64,000 nucleotides of DNA from Bacteroidia bacterium (GCA_037045145.1 JBAOIA010000012.1:1054001-1118000); one strand, 5' to 3'; shown: positions 27,356-35,900, counted from the stretch's first letter. Notes: generated by a model from the sequence alone, not told the origin. A program made the numbers and translations.

Positions 27356-27976
27356 TTATTTCAGTGTCTGAACATATTCTGCAACGGCAGTAATTTGCTC
27401 TTGTGTCAATTGATCTTTATAGGCAGCCATTGTTTTCTTTCCATTGGTAATGATATCAATCTTTTGCGGGGCAGACAATGCAGATTGTGTAAGATCTTTG
27501 GCTCCACTCAACCCCAATTTTCCATCTGCACCATGACAAGACTGGCATTTGCTTTCAAAAATAACTTTACCTGCAGCAACACCTTCCAATCCTGCAGTAT
27601 TTACTGATGTATCTGCTTTCTTCATGGATATGGATTTTGTTTCCGAAATACCATAAGCATAAATTAATGCCATGAGTGAAATTAATGCCAATGAACTGTT
27701 TTTCTTTTTAAATGCAATAATTGCAAGCGGAATGGTACAAGCAATAACGAACAATTTAACCCACAGCCATGTGCCCTTGTTGCCGGTATTTACAGCAAGA
27801 TAAACTCCTGTCAATAAAAACAAGGTACTGATAATCATTTCTGCAACCTTTGTTTTCTTAACAAAGTTGTCTAATGCTGCATGCTTGTTTAACACTAACA
27901 AGGTTGCTTTAATGAGGTATAAAACAATAAACAGTGAAACAACAAGTGTGTGTGTGTGTAAAATTCCTGTGTACAT
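27356..27976 (-). CDS. Membrane-anchored cytochrome c (SirB-like membrane domain plus c-type haem domain)
   Basis: 206 residues. The first 112 form four hydrophobic segments starting MYTGILHTHTLVVS, with the look of the SirB family of small membrane proteins. After a short linker comes a monohaem cytochrome c domain with CQSCH at 144-148 (haem attachment and His ligand) and a plausible distal ligand M183 in KKTMAAY. The haem domain should face the periplasm and carry electrons to or from a membrane partner. It starts only 18 bases after the 3' end of tRNA-Ser and has no visible promoter of its own, so a shared transcript is possible. Confidence 0.8.
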   Translation of the reverse strand: MYTGILHTHTLVVSLFIVLYLIKATLLVLNKHAALDNFVKKTKVAEMIISTLFLLTGVYLAVNTGNKGTWLWVKLFVIACTIPLAIIAFKKKNSSLALISLMALIYAYGISETKSISMKKADTSVNTAGLEGVAAGKVIFESKCQSCHGADGKLGLSGAKDLTQSALSAPQKIDIITNGKKTMAAYKDQLTQEQITAVAEYVQTLK

Positions 27977-27994
27977 ATTGATAAAAGATTTTTG

Positions 27995-28082
27995 CGGAGA
28001 GAGAGGGATTCGAACCCTCGTTACGCTTTTGACGTAAACACACTTTCCAGGCGTGCTCCTTCAACCACTCGGACACCTCTCC
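27995..28082 (-). tRNA. tRNA-Ser (GGA)
   Basis: 88-base class II tRNA on the minus strand. The acceptor stem GGAGAGG pairs with TCTCTCC (one G-T), discriminator G is at 27995. The anticodon loop CTGGAAA, flanked by stem CACGC/GTGTG, gives GGA. The long variable arm (TTTACGTC...GCGTAA) is typical of serine tRNAs, and the T arm carries GGTTCGA. CCA is not encoded. A -7 box lies at 28095-28102. Confidence 0.95.
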
Positions 28083-28094
28083 TTAATGAGCCTG

Positions 28095-28102
28095 CAAAGC
28101 TA
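28095..28102 (-). promoter_or_regulatory. -7 box for tRNA-Ser
   Basis: TAGCTTTG on the minus strand, a full match to TAnnTTTG, 12 bases before the tRNA 5' end. Confidence 0.55.
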
Positions 28103-28122
28103 ACAAATTAACATGATGACTA

Positions 28123-28156
28123 AAGAAAAAGCCTGCCGAAAAAAATACGACAGGCT
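28123..28156 (-). terminator. Rho-independent terminator after asparaginase
   Basis: On the minus strand AGCCTGTCG pairs with CGGCAGGCT (one mismatch) across an 8-base loop and is followed by TTTTTCTTT. It lies about 120 bases after the asparaginase stop and just before the tRNA-Ser promoter. Confidence 0.75.
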
Positions 28157-28273
28157 GAGAACCTAAAACCAAACCTATCTTTTGACCGTTGTCAACAGAT
28201 TGATTAAAACCGCATCAAAAGTAGGTTGACAAATTGAACAACTGCGCCAATGCGTAGTTTGTTATCAACACTT

Positions 28274-29299
28274 TTATTCACGACTTAGTTCTCCAGCCAT
28301 ATCAAGTTGCATATTCACTTTTATCTCTTGAAAATCCATTTCACTTCCCAATAAAAACATCAGCTTGGTAATGGCAGCTTCCGTTGTCATGTCATAGCCA
28401 CTAACAACGCCAGCACGTTTTAATGCAAGTCCATTTTCGTATTTTTCCATCTGCACCACACCTCCGCTACACTGCGAAACATTTACAACTATCATTTGAT
28501 TTTTTACTGCATCCATTAATTGTTTAAGTATCTTTTCATTCTTTGGCGCATTGCCAGAGCCATAGGTTTCAATGATCAAACCTTTTAATACTCCGGAATT
28601 TAAAATTGCTGACAAAACCTTTTCGTTTACTCCCGGAAACAATTTAAAAATCATGACAGCATTATTGAAGTGTGTTTTTACTTTTAATGCATTGTTGTTA
28701 ACCTCTCGAATAGCATCATGGTTGTAATTAATTTCAGTGCCTGCCTCTGCCAATGGAGGATAGTTGATGGATTGAAAGGCATCGAATTTTGAAGAAGTAA
28801 ATTTTTCAGCTCTGTTGCCTCTGAACAGCTGATTGTTAAAACAAATACAAACTTCAGGAACAATAACATTACCACAGGCAATTTCAGCAGCAGTGATGAG
28901 GTTGGATTTTGCATCTGTTCTGATTTCACCAATAGGCAATTGCGATCCGGTGAGGATTACAGGTTTGTTCAGATTCTGAAACATGTAACTTAATGCCGAT
29001 GCGGTATAAGCCATTGTATCGGTACCATGCAGGACAATAAATCCATCATACTTACCATAATTTTCTTCTATGACTTCTGCAATTTGTATCCATCGCTCAG
29101 GCTGCATATCAGAACTGTCTATCAGAGGCTCGAAAGAATGAAAGTCAATCTTACAGGGAAGTTTCTTCAACTCGGGAACAACAGTATTGAGCTTGCCGAA
29201 ATTAAATGGCTTTAACGATCCTGTTTCTTCATCATGAATCATACCTATGGTTCCACCGGTGTAAATTATCAGAAGGTTCTTCTTATCTGTCTTTATCAT
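28274..29299 (-). CDS. ansA: Type I L-asparaginase
   Basis: 341 residues. Both active-site signatures are present: YTGGTIGM near the N-terminus with the catalytic Thr, and LHGTDTMAYTASAL near residue 90 with the second Thr/Asp pair. There is no signal peptide, which matches cytoplasmic type I enzymes hydrolysing asparagine to aspartate and ammonia. The start ATG overlaps the tatD stop by 4 bases, so the two genes are coupled. A strong hairpin terminator follows at 28123-28156. Confidence 0.93.
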   Translation of the reverse strand: MIKTDKKNLLIIYTGGTIGMIHDEETGSLKPFNFGKLNTVVPELKKLPCKIDFHSFEPLIDSSDMQPERWIQIAEVIEENYGKYDGFIVLHGTDTMAYTASALSYMFQNLNKPVILTGSQLPIGEIRTDAKSNLITAAEIACGNVIVPEVCICFNNQLFRGNRAEKFTSSKFDAFQSINYPPLAEAGTEINYNHDAIREVNNNALKVKTHFNNAVMIFKLFPGVNEKVLSAILNSGVLKGLIIETYGSGNAPKNEKILKQLMDAVKNQMIVVNVSQCSGGVVQMEKYENGLALKRAGVVSGYDMTTEAAITKLMFLLGSEMDFQEIKVNMQLDMAGELSRE

Positions 29300-30060
29300 T
29301 GCTTGAAAATAACTTTAGAATTTTTTGTGGTCTGCTCAGCAACTTCTGCCAATGAACAATTTTTTATGACCGCTAATTTCTGTGCTGTCAGCAATAAATA
29401 TTCCGGAATATTTCTTTTGCCTCGATGCGGCACCGGTGGTAGGTATGGTGCATCAGACTCCAAAACAATATGTTTCAATTCTACCTGACTAACAATAGTA
29501 TCAAGGCCGGAATTCTTGTAAGTAATTACACCTCCTATTCCCAAAAACATTCCCATATCAGTAATTGCTTTTGCTTCCACTATATTTCCACCAAAGCAAT
29601 GAAAGACTCCTTTTACATTAAGACCGGATGACTGTATAAGCTCAATAGCACGTGCCGTTGCTGAACGCGAATGAATGCTTACAGGTAGATTTAATTCACA
29701 TGCCCAGGCAATCTGTTTTAAAAAAGCATCTTCCTGTTCTTTAACAAAGCTTATATCCCAGAAAAAATCAAGACCTATTTCCCCAACACCAAAATAATTT
29801 CCTTTTGACAATTCAGTCTCAACCAATGAAAGCTCATCCAAATAATTTTCTTTCACCGAGCATGGATGCAATCCCATCATAGGAAAACAGTTCTCCGGAA
29901 ACCGTTCACATAAGTCAAGCATTGGGGTAACACTTGACGCTTCAACATTTGGAAGAAAAAAACGACTCACACCGGTATCAATTGCCCGTTGCATAAGCTC
30001 TTCTCTGTCTGTATCAAACTCTGCGGCATAGAGATGGGTGTGTGTGTCTGTAAAAATCAT
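29296..30060 (-). CDS. tatD: TatD family metal-dependent hydrolase
   Basis: 254 residues of the TIM-barrel TatD DNase family. Metal-site motifs in order: DTHTHLY at the N-terminus, GEIGLDFFWD, SIHSR, HCFGG and LESDAPYLPP. TatD enzymes are Mg-dependent 3'-5' nucleases linked to DNA repair and RNA quality control. It is first in a two-gene unit with ansA (4-base overlap). A near-consensus -7 box (TACTTTGC on the minus strand) ends about 5 bases before the start, implying an almost leaderless transcript if it is used. Confidence 0.92.
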   Translation of the reverse strand: MIFTDTHTHLYAAEFDTDREELMQRAIDTGVSRFFLPNVEASSVTPMLDLCERFPENCFPMMGLHPCSVKENYLDELSLVETELSKGNYFGVGEIGLDFFWDISFVKEQEDAFLKQIAWACELNLPVSIHSRSATARAIELIQSSGLNVKGVFHCFGGNIVEAKAITDMGMFLGIGGVITYKNSGLDTIVSQVELKHIVLESDAPYLPPVPHRGKRNIPEYLLLTAQKLAVIKNCSLAEVAEQTTKNSKVIFKQ

Positions 30061-30100
30061 GATGCAAAGTAAATCGAATTTAAGTATTTAAACCAATGCT

Positions 30101-30108
30101 TACCTTTG
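30101..30108 (+). promoter_or_regulatory. -7 box for glycosyltransferase family 9 gene
   Basis: TACCTTTG, a full match to TAnnTTTG, 38 bases before the start codon at 30147. Confidence 0.6.
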
Positions 30109-30146
30109 CAAACATTGGCATTTGACATTTTTTCGAAAACCACTTT

Positions 30147-31145
30147 ATGTCCCGTATTTTAGTCATCCGTTTTAGCTCTATTGGTGATATTGTTTTAACA
30201 ACACCTGTTTTGCGTTGTATTAAAAAACAAATGCCCAATGCAGAAGTGCATTTTCTTACCAAGCGCGACTTTAGTGATGTATTGGCAAACAACCCCTACA
30301 TTGATAACACCCTTTATGTTGATAATAATCTGTCGGAAATTATCAAGCAGTTAAAAATGGTCGGTTATGATTATGTAGTTGACCTGCATCACAACATGCG
30401 TTCGTTGAAGGTAAAAAGAGCATTAAGCGCAAAAAAATACAGTTTCAAAAAACTAAATATTGAAAAGTGGATTTATGTGAATTTTAAAATAAACAAGCTG
30501 CCGCATAAACATATAGTTGACCGATATTTTGATGCCATCAGCCCAATGGGTGTAGTCAACGATGGTCAGGGGCTTGACTATTTCATCAACCCGCTTGATG
30601 AGGTTGATATCAACACTTTTTTACCTGCATCATTCAGTCTGGGATATGTAGCTTTTGTTATTGGTGCCAAACATGCCACAAAATGTTTACCCATTGATAA
30701 AATGAAAGAGGTTGTCAGCGGACTTAAACATCAGGTGGTGCTGCTTGGTGGTTTTGAAGACAAACAAAAAGGCATTGAACTGCAAAAAATGTTTCCAAAA
30801 AGTGTTTTTAATGCTTGTGGAATTACCAGTATCGGTCAGTCGGCATCGCTCATTAAACAAAGCAAAGCTGTCATAACACACGACACCGGACTGATGCATA
30901 TTGCAGCAGCCTTGCGTAAAAAAATTATTTCCGTTTGGGGCAATACCGTACCGGAGTTTGGCATGTATCCCTATCTGCCTGTAAACAGTGTGCCTTTCAG
31001 CATCAGTGAAGTGAAAAATCTGAAGTGCAGGCCATGTTCTAAAATTGGATACAATACATGCCCTAAAAAGCATTTCCGTTGTATGAACGACATGGATGTT
31101 AATGAAATTATTAAAAACACCGACCATTATTTTGAATCCGAGTAA
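30147..31145 (+). CDS. Glycosyltransferase family 9 (LPS heptosyltransferase-like)
   Basis: 332 residues in a GT-B fold. The N-terminal motif FSSIGDIVLTTPVLR and the C-terminal donor-site motif THDTGLMHIAAAL are those of ADP-heptose:LPS heptosyltransferases (WaaC/WaaF/WaaQ). The final part holds a Cys cluster (CRPCSKIGYNTCPKKHFRC) also usual in that family. The product should add heptose to the LPS inner core at the cytoplasmic face of the inner membrane. A heptose-7-phosphate kinase is also in the window (61317-62315), which supports heptose use. It has its own promoter box and stands alone, 95 bases before ftsX. Confidence 0.9.
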   Translation: MSRILVIRFSSIGDIVLTTPVLRCIKKQMPNAEVHFLTKRDFSDVLANNPYIDNTLYVDNNLSEIIKQLKMVGYDYVVDLHHNMRSLKVKRALSAKKYSFKKLNIEKWIYVNFKINKLPHKHIVDRYFDAISPMGVVNDGQGLDYFINPLDEVDINTFLPASFSLGYVAFVIGAKHATKCLPIDKMKEVVSGLKHQVVLLGGFEDKQKGIELQKMFPKSVFNACGITSIGQSASLIKQSKAVITHDTGLMHIAAALRKKIISVWGNTVPEFGMYPYLPVNSVPFSISEVKNLKCRPCSKIGYNTCPKKHFRCMNDMDVNEIIKNTDHYFESE

Positions 31146-31227
31146 TTGGTAAACGACAGAAATAAATTTATTAATAACCCTGTTGATTAAATTCTCTTTG
31201 AGGTAATTGGTGCAGTGTTTTACCTTC

Positions 31228-31235
31228 TAATTTTG
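31228..31235 (+). promoter_or_regulatory. -7 box for ftsX
   Basis: TAATTTTG, a full match to TAnnTTTG, only 5 bases before the ftsX start codon. A TTG at 31207-31209 lies 18 bases upstream as a possible -33 element. Confidence 0.55.
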
Positions 31236-31240
31236 CTGCA

Positions 31241-32113
31241 ATGAGTGAAGATAACAAACTGGCACGAAAGGCACTTCGCAGTTCAAACATATCTACCGTC
31301 ATCAGTATTTCGTTAGTATTGTTCCTTATTGGTTCGTTAGGGCTGTTGCTCATCAATGCCAAACAACTTTCTGATTACTTAAAAGAGAATGTGATTTTAA
31401 CGGTCATGCTCAAACAAGATGCAGCAGAAGCAGATATTCAAAATCTTAAAAAACAGTTAGATGGTAATGCTTTTATCAAAGAAGTAACATACATCAGCAG
31501 TGAACAGGCAGCAGAACAGTTAAAACAAGAACTGGGCGAAGATTTTAATACATTCTTAGGATTTAATCCACTGCTTCCACTGATGGAAATCAAGCTAAAG
31601 CCCGACTATACAGAGGAGAATAACATTTTGCAGCTAAAGGATTTTATTTCCAAAAACAATATTGTTAAGGAAGTCTATTTTCAGGAGTCGTTGCTCGATG
31701 CCATCAATAAAAATATCAGAAACATCAGTCTTATCATTCTTGGCTTCAGTGCTGTGTTGTTCTTTATTGCAGGTGCTTTAATTAACAACACCATCAGACT
31801 GGCACTTTATGCAAAAAGAATGCTCATAAAGAGCATGAAGTTAGTTGGGGCTACACGAAATTTTATCAGAAAACCGTTTATAGTAAGAGGAATTTTGCAG
31901 GGATTGATAGGTGCTGTCATCGCCAATATGATGATTTTAGTGGTGTTTTATTATGCCAAAAAACAGATTCCTGAAATCATAGCATTTGAAAATCCGGTGA
32001 ATTTGAGCATCGTTTTAGGTATTGTGGTGTTTTTAGGTATTTTTATTTCAGGATTCAGCACCTATTTTGCAGTAAATAAATATCTTCGCCAACGAACTGA
32101 AGACATCTTTTAA
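31241..32113 (+). CDS. ftsX: Cell division permease-like protein FtsX
   Basis: 290 residues. One N-terminal membrane helix (about 20-43), an extracytoplasmic domain (about 45-165), then three further helices in the C-terminal half with the FtsX permease pattern (NNTIRLALYAKRMLIKSMKLVGAT). With the ATPase FtsE it controls peptidoglycan hydrolases during division. ftsE is not adjacent, as is usual in Bacteroidota. It heads the block ftsX - DUF3098 - uppP - truB, all on one strand with gaps of at most about 20 bases. Confidence 0.93.
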   Translation: MSEDNKLARKALRSSNISTVISISLVLFLIGSLGLLLINAKQLSDYLKENVILTVMLKQDAAEADIQNLKKQLDGNAFIKEVTYISSEQAAEQLKQELGEDFNTFLGFNPLLPLMEIKLKPDYTEENNILQLKDFISKNNIVKEVYFQESLLDAINKNIRNISLIILGFSAVLFFIAGALINNTIRLALYAKRMLIKSMKLVGATRNFIRKPFIVRGILQGLIGAVIANMMILVVFYYAKKQIPEIIAFENPVNLSIVLGIVVFLGIFISGFSTYFAVNKYLRQRTEDIF

Positions 32114-32125
32114 TAATTCAAATTC

Positions 32126-32405
32126 ATGGCAAAGGAAAAAACCATAACCAAAAGTACCACAGCAAAGCCTGCATCAAAACCGGAAATACAATTAGCCTTT
32201 CGGGAAAATAAATTACATGCTTATGATTGGCGGCATTGTTCTTATACTGCTTGGCTATATGCTTATGAGTGGTGGCGGTTCTGCTGATCCGAAAGTTTTT
32301 AATCCTGCCATTTTTGATACACAACGATTGACGGTTGCTCCAATAATGGTAGTGCTTGGTTATGCCCTTGAAGTGTTTGCCATTGTTGTAAACGCCAAAG
32401 ATTAA
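32126..32405 (+). pseudogene. DUF3098 family membrane protein, frameshifted
   Basis: Starting at ATG 32126 the frame reads MAKEKTITKSTTAKPAS... to IQLAF and then runs into out-of-frame sequence at about 32201. The +1 frame picks up at GKINYMLMIGGIVLILLGYM and runs through GGGSADPKVFNPAIFD to the stop at 32403-32405. Joined, this is a normal DUF3098 protein of about 92 residues with two membrane helices. The span is 280 bases, one more than a multiple of three, so a single extra base in TTTCGGG (32198-32204) explains the break. DUF3098 between ftsX and uppP is conserved gene order in Bacteroidota. The lesion may be a sequence error. The function of the family is unknown. Confidence 0.8.
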
Positions 32406-32425
32406 ATACGCTTCCATCTGTCTTA

Positions 32426-33226
32426 ATGAATACACTACAGGCTATCATTCTGGCCATCATTGAAGGTATCACAGAGTTCCTACCTGTTTCTTCTACCGGT
32501 CACATGATTATCGGCTCCTCCGTAATGGGCATTGCCGAACTTCCAATCACAAAAACTTTTACTGTTGCCATTCAGTTTGGTGCCATACTCTCTGTTGTAT
32601 TTTTATACTGGCGTAAATTCTTAGTTGTTGATTTTAATTTTTATAAAAAATTACTGATAGCATTTATTCCTGCTGCTGTTTTAGGCAAACTGCTTGACGA
32701 CTATATTGATGCCTTGCTTGAAAATGTACTTGTTGTTGCAGCCATGCTGCTTGTTGGTGGTATAATTTTTATTCTTCTTGACAAATGGTTTCAAAAAACA
32801 GAAGAGCGCGGAAGCGAAGAACTCCTAAAAGATAAGTCTGCGTTTTATATAGGACTTTTTCAGTGTATTGCCATGATACCCGGTGTATCCCGTTCGGCAG
32901 CCACCATCATTGGCGGACTGGCTCAGGGACTCAATAAAAAAGCTGCAGCAGAATTTTCGTTCTTTTTGGCTGTGCCCACCATGTTTGCAGCAACACTTTA
33001 TAAAATGTATGGCTTTTATAAATTGAACGGAGGATTCACTACAGAAGAAATAAAACTATTTGCTGTAGGCAATGTGGTGGCATTTATTGTGGCAGCCATT
33101 GCTATCAAATCTTTTATAAGCTATCTGACCAAACATGGTTTTAAAATTTTTGGCTGGTACAGAATAATTATTGGTGCTGCCATTTTGCTGTTGCACTTTG
33201 CCGGCATTGAACTTAAAATGCTTTAA
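32426..33226 (+). CDS. uppP: Undecaprenyl-diphosphate phosphatase UppP (BacA)
   Basis: 266 residues, about eight membrane segments. The family motifs EGITEFLPVSSTGH (residues 13-26) and PGVSRSAATI (about 152-161) hold the catalytic Glu, Ser and Arg. It recycles the lipid carrier undecaprenyl diphosphate to the monophosphate for peptidoglycan and O-antigen synthesis. It lies 20 bases after the DUF3098 gene and 5 bases before truB, in the ftsX block. Confidence 0.95.
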   Translation: MNTLQAIILAIIEGITEFLPVSSTGHMIIGSSVMGIAELPITKTFTVAIQFGAILSVVFLYWRKFLVVDFNFYKKLLIAFIPAAVLGKLLDDYIDALLENVLVVAAMLLVGGIIFILLDKWFQKTEERGSEELLKDKSAFYIGLFQCIAMIPGVSRSAATIIGGLAQGLNKKAAAEFSFFLAVPTMFAATLYKMYGFYKLNGGFTTEEIKLFAVGNVVAFIVAAIAIKSFISYLTKHGFKIFGWYRIIIGAAILLLHFAGIELKML

Positions 33227-33231
33227 TCGCA

Positions 33232-33942
33232 ATGCCTGATTTTTTGATGGGCGAAACGCTTCTGGTTGACAAACCGCTGGAATGGACTTCGTTTGATGTG
33301 GTAAACAAACTAAGAGGCACCTTGCAACATCAGAAACTTGAAGACGGCAGTCGTCCATTCAAAAAAATAAAAGTTGGACATGCCGGAACTTTAGACCCAC
33401 TGGCAACAGGCCTGCTGATTGTCTGTACAGGCAAGGCCACCAAAAGCATTGAGTCTTTAATGGGTCTCGAAAAAGAATATACAGGAACTTTTACCTTGGG
33501 CGCTACCACACCTTCTTATGATGCAGAAACACCGGTAAACAAAACCTTTGATATAGCACACATCACCACTGAACAAATTCATCAGGCAGCGCAAACTTTT
33601 ATTGGAGAAACAGAGCAACTGCCTCCGGCACATTCTGCAGTAATCATTCAGGGCGAGCGTGCCTATGAAAAAGCAAGACGTGGCGAAGAAGTAACAGTAA
33701 CCCCACGAAAAATAAATATACATCGTTTTGAGATTACAGCCATAGCAATGCCTGTGATTTCTTTTCGAGTAATATGCAGCAAAGGAACCTACATTCGTTC
33801 TTTAGCCAACGATTTTGGTAAGGCACTTAATTCAGGAGCCTATTTAAGCTCACTCATCCGTACACGAATTGGGAATTTTAATCTTAGTGCAGCACACACC
33901 GTTGAGCATTATGTTGAAGCCATAAGAAACTTGCATAAATAA
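33232..33942 (+). CDS. truB: tRNA pseudouridine(55) synthase TruB
   Basis: 236 residues. The catalytic Asp55 sits in GHAGTLDPLATGLL, and the later CSKGTYIRSLANDFG motif is also present. TruB makes pseudouridine 55 in the T loop of tRNAs. It is the last gene in the ftsX - DUF3098 - uppP - truB block and is followed by a small palindrome and a two-way terminator. The ATG at 33232 gives a short normal leader (MPDFLMGETLLVDKP); the internal ATG at 33247 is also possible. Confidence 0.95.
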   Translation: MPDFLMGETLLVDKPLEWTSFDVVNKLRGTLQHQKLEDGSRPFKKIKVGHAGTLDPLATGLLIVCTGKATKSIESLMGLEKEYTGTFTLGATTPSYDAETPVNKTFDIAHITTEQIHQAAQTFIGETEQLPPAHSAVIIQGERAYEKARRGEEVTVTPRKINIHRFEITAIAMPVISFRVICSKGTYIRSLANDFGKALNSGAYLSSLIRTRIGNFNLSAAHTVEHYVEAIRNLHK

Positions 33943-33996
33943 TTCTTTTTAGTTGTTTGCGTTTTTAAACGAAGCACTGGAACTCCAAAAAATAGC

Positions 33997-34033
33997 TTCA
34001 TACTATAATAGCCCTATAGGGGCTATATATGAA
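33997..34033. repeat. Short palindrome downstream of truB
   Basis: Nested inverted arms TTCATA (33997-34002) with TATGAA (34028-34033) and ATAGCCC (34008-34014) with GGGCTAT (34020-34026), 5-base loop. There is no T run, so it is not a classical terminator. It could be an mRNA 3' stabiliser or a remnant of a small repeat. Confidence 0.5.
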
Positions 34034-34069
34034 AACAATCTGTCAGAATTTAAACAGCCTCAAAAAACG

Positions 34070-34102
34070 AAAAGCTGCCATGCAAGGCAGCCTTTGTTTT
34101 TT
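34070..34102. terminator. Bidirectional rho-independent terminator between truB and DUF4139 gene
   Basis: GCTGCC (34074-34079) and GGCAGC (34086-34091) form the stem with a 6-base loop. The plus strand continues with CTTTGTTTTTT and the minus strand with a T-rich run, so it can stop transcripts from both convergent genes. Confidence 0.8.
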
Positions 34103-34120
34103 ACAGGAGTTATACAACTG

Positions 34121-35785
34121 CTAATACAAACTCAACGGCATATCCTTATTATAAGTAACAGCATAACTAAACTTAAGTGTTTTATACTCCTTGCTGTTTA
34201 CAGCCATCGTCCATTTAAGCAAACCGGTTTGCTCATTGTATTCAGCCTTGTTATGGTCTTTCATCTCCACTTTAATTTCTTTATTGTTTGACAATGGAAT
34301 TTGATCCTCCACAATCAATTCAATTTTTCTGCTCTTGTTGTTTTTTAAGCGCAACTCATACGCTACGGTTTTTGTAATTTCATTACCCAGCAGTTTGTTA
34401 TTTTCTTTTACAGGAAGTTTGGTGCGGGTAATGGTTATACCGTTATCGCGCCCCAGGGCAAGTTCAAGTGTATCGTTTATTACTGTTGGGTTTAAAACAG
34501 TTTCGCCTACGTATGTTCCCTCGTAAAACACATTGGCGCGGCCGGGCAGCAGATTAAGATTTTCCCAACCGGTAACACGTGCCAGTAAAAATGCTTCGCT
34601 TTCTATTTTAGGCACTAAGTAATGGCAATAGGTGCTGGGTAATTCGCTGGTTTTAACACTTACTATATGGTTTTTACCATCACTGGGTATGTCATAAGCC
34701 AATGCAATATCAAACTCAACATTGGTCATGGTTTCTATAAGTTGTGAGTAATTTGCTGCCGATTGTGCAGGTGCCAATTCATCCATATCTTTTTTAGCAG
34801 CATCCATTTGCTCATTACCTGCAATGGTGTTTAGCAATGATTTTTCTCGTGCGCCTTTGAGGTAAGCCGGTTGTTGTGTGTAGTAGTTAATGTACCAGGG
34901 TGGCAGCACAGGTTTTATGTTGCTGCGGTTAGGGTTGCCTGTGCTTAGTTTTAGTTTTACATCGTTCCAGTTTTCGCCTGACGTTTGATACACGTTGGCT
35001 TTATACGTTAACTGTACAGGTGCCGTAATTGTAGTGCTGCGCAAATCATAACTGGGTACCCAGCCTGCACCGGTAACCATGTAGCTTACTTCCACTGCTG
35101 CCGTTGCTGCTTCATCAGCACTCACAGTTACTATTACCTCGTGTACAGGCTCATATTTCTTTTCAGGCTCTTCCTTGGTTTTATAGGTGCGCAGGTCATT
35201 TATACGCGCATTGGCTCTTGCCAGCAATTCATTGTTTCGTTTTTCATCACGTTTTATTTTCCCTAATTGCGTGTTTATATCCGTTAACTTTATTCTGAAA
35301 AACTCCATTGCCTTTATCAGCACAGCCAGTGAGTCGCTTTTTCCTTCGCCTTTGGTTAGTTTGTTTTTAAGTATCATATCTTTTTCTAACTGCAATGCAC
35401 TTTCTTTTTCGGCAAGGTCGCCTGCATAAAAATTTGCTTCTGCAATGGAGTCTTCCAGCAGCTTTATTTCTTTTAATACAGCAGCAGGCAATGTACTTTC
35501 TTTAGGCGCCACAGGTTCGGGGTATCTTATATTGTGCTTTACTTCAAGCACCACAAAGTTGCCTTTACCACCTGCCTGCACACTTGCAGGGTTTATAAAA
35601 GGCGAAACACCTCCAAACACAAGCTGCGTAACACCGGGCGATAAGGCTACCTGCGAGTTACGAAAAACCTGCGCACCTTGTGTAAATACGGTTACACTTT
35701 TAACGTTGGATTTAACTGCTTTTTCAACAGATGCTTCAGTATATTGTGCGATAAACAGAGTCGCTGCAAAAAATAGTTTTTTCAT
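34121..35785 (-). CDS. DUF4139 (MuiA-like) domain protein, secreted
   Basis: 554 residues from ATG 35785, which gives a clean signal peptide (MKKLFFAATLFIAQYTEAS); the longer frame to 35884 is unlikely. The N-terminal part (VKSVTVFTQGAQVFRNSQV) is the DUF4140 pattern, then a coiled coil at about 85-215 rich in Lys/Glu/Leu, then the DUF4139 domain (VSYMVTGAGWVPSYDLRS, later LPGRANVFYEGTYVGET). Such proteins are called mucoidy inhibitor MuiA family; their molecular role is not established. It is a single gene, ending at a two-way terminator, and lies downstream of the cold-shock gene on the same strand. Confidence 0.88.
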   Translation of the reverse strand: MKKLFFAATLFIAQYTEASVEKAVKSNVKSVTVFTQGAQVFRNSQVALSPGVTQLVFGGVSPFINPASVQAGGKGNFVVLEVKHNIRYPEPVAPKESTLPAAVLKEIKLLEDSIAEANFYAGDLAEKESALQLEKDMILKNKLTKGEGKSDSLAVLIKAMEFFRIKLTDINTQLGKIKRDEKRNNELLARANARINDLRTYKTKEEPEKKYEPVHEVIVTVSADEAATAAVEVSYMVTGAGWVPSYDLRSTTITAPVQLTYKANVYQTSGENWNDVKLKLSTGNPNRSNIKPVLPPWYINYYTQQPAYLKGAREKSLLNTIAGNEQMDAAKKDMDELAPAQSAANYSQLIETMTNVEFDIALAYDIPSDGKNHIVSVKTSELPSTYCHYLVPKIESEAFLLARVTGWENLNLLPGRANVFYEGTYVGETVLNPTVINDTLELALGRDNGITITRTKLPVKENNKLLGNEITKTVAYELRLKNNKSRKIELIVEDQIPLSNNKEIKVEMKDHNKAEYNEQTGLLKWTMAVNSKEYKTLKFSYAVTYNKDMPLSLY

Positions 35786-35900
35786 TTTACTTCCTGTATT
35801 AATGTTTAATTTACAGGATAGATGCAATGCCCGGATATATTCCATAAAAAACGGAGGTACAATCTGCACCTCCTTTTTAAACAAGTGTTTTTATGCTTAA

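Noticed and set aside
33953..34291. 112-codon open frame after truB
   Set aside because: It crosses the palindrome and terminator, overlaps the 3' end of the DUF4139 gene antisense, and has no domain or sensible start.
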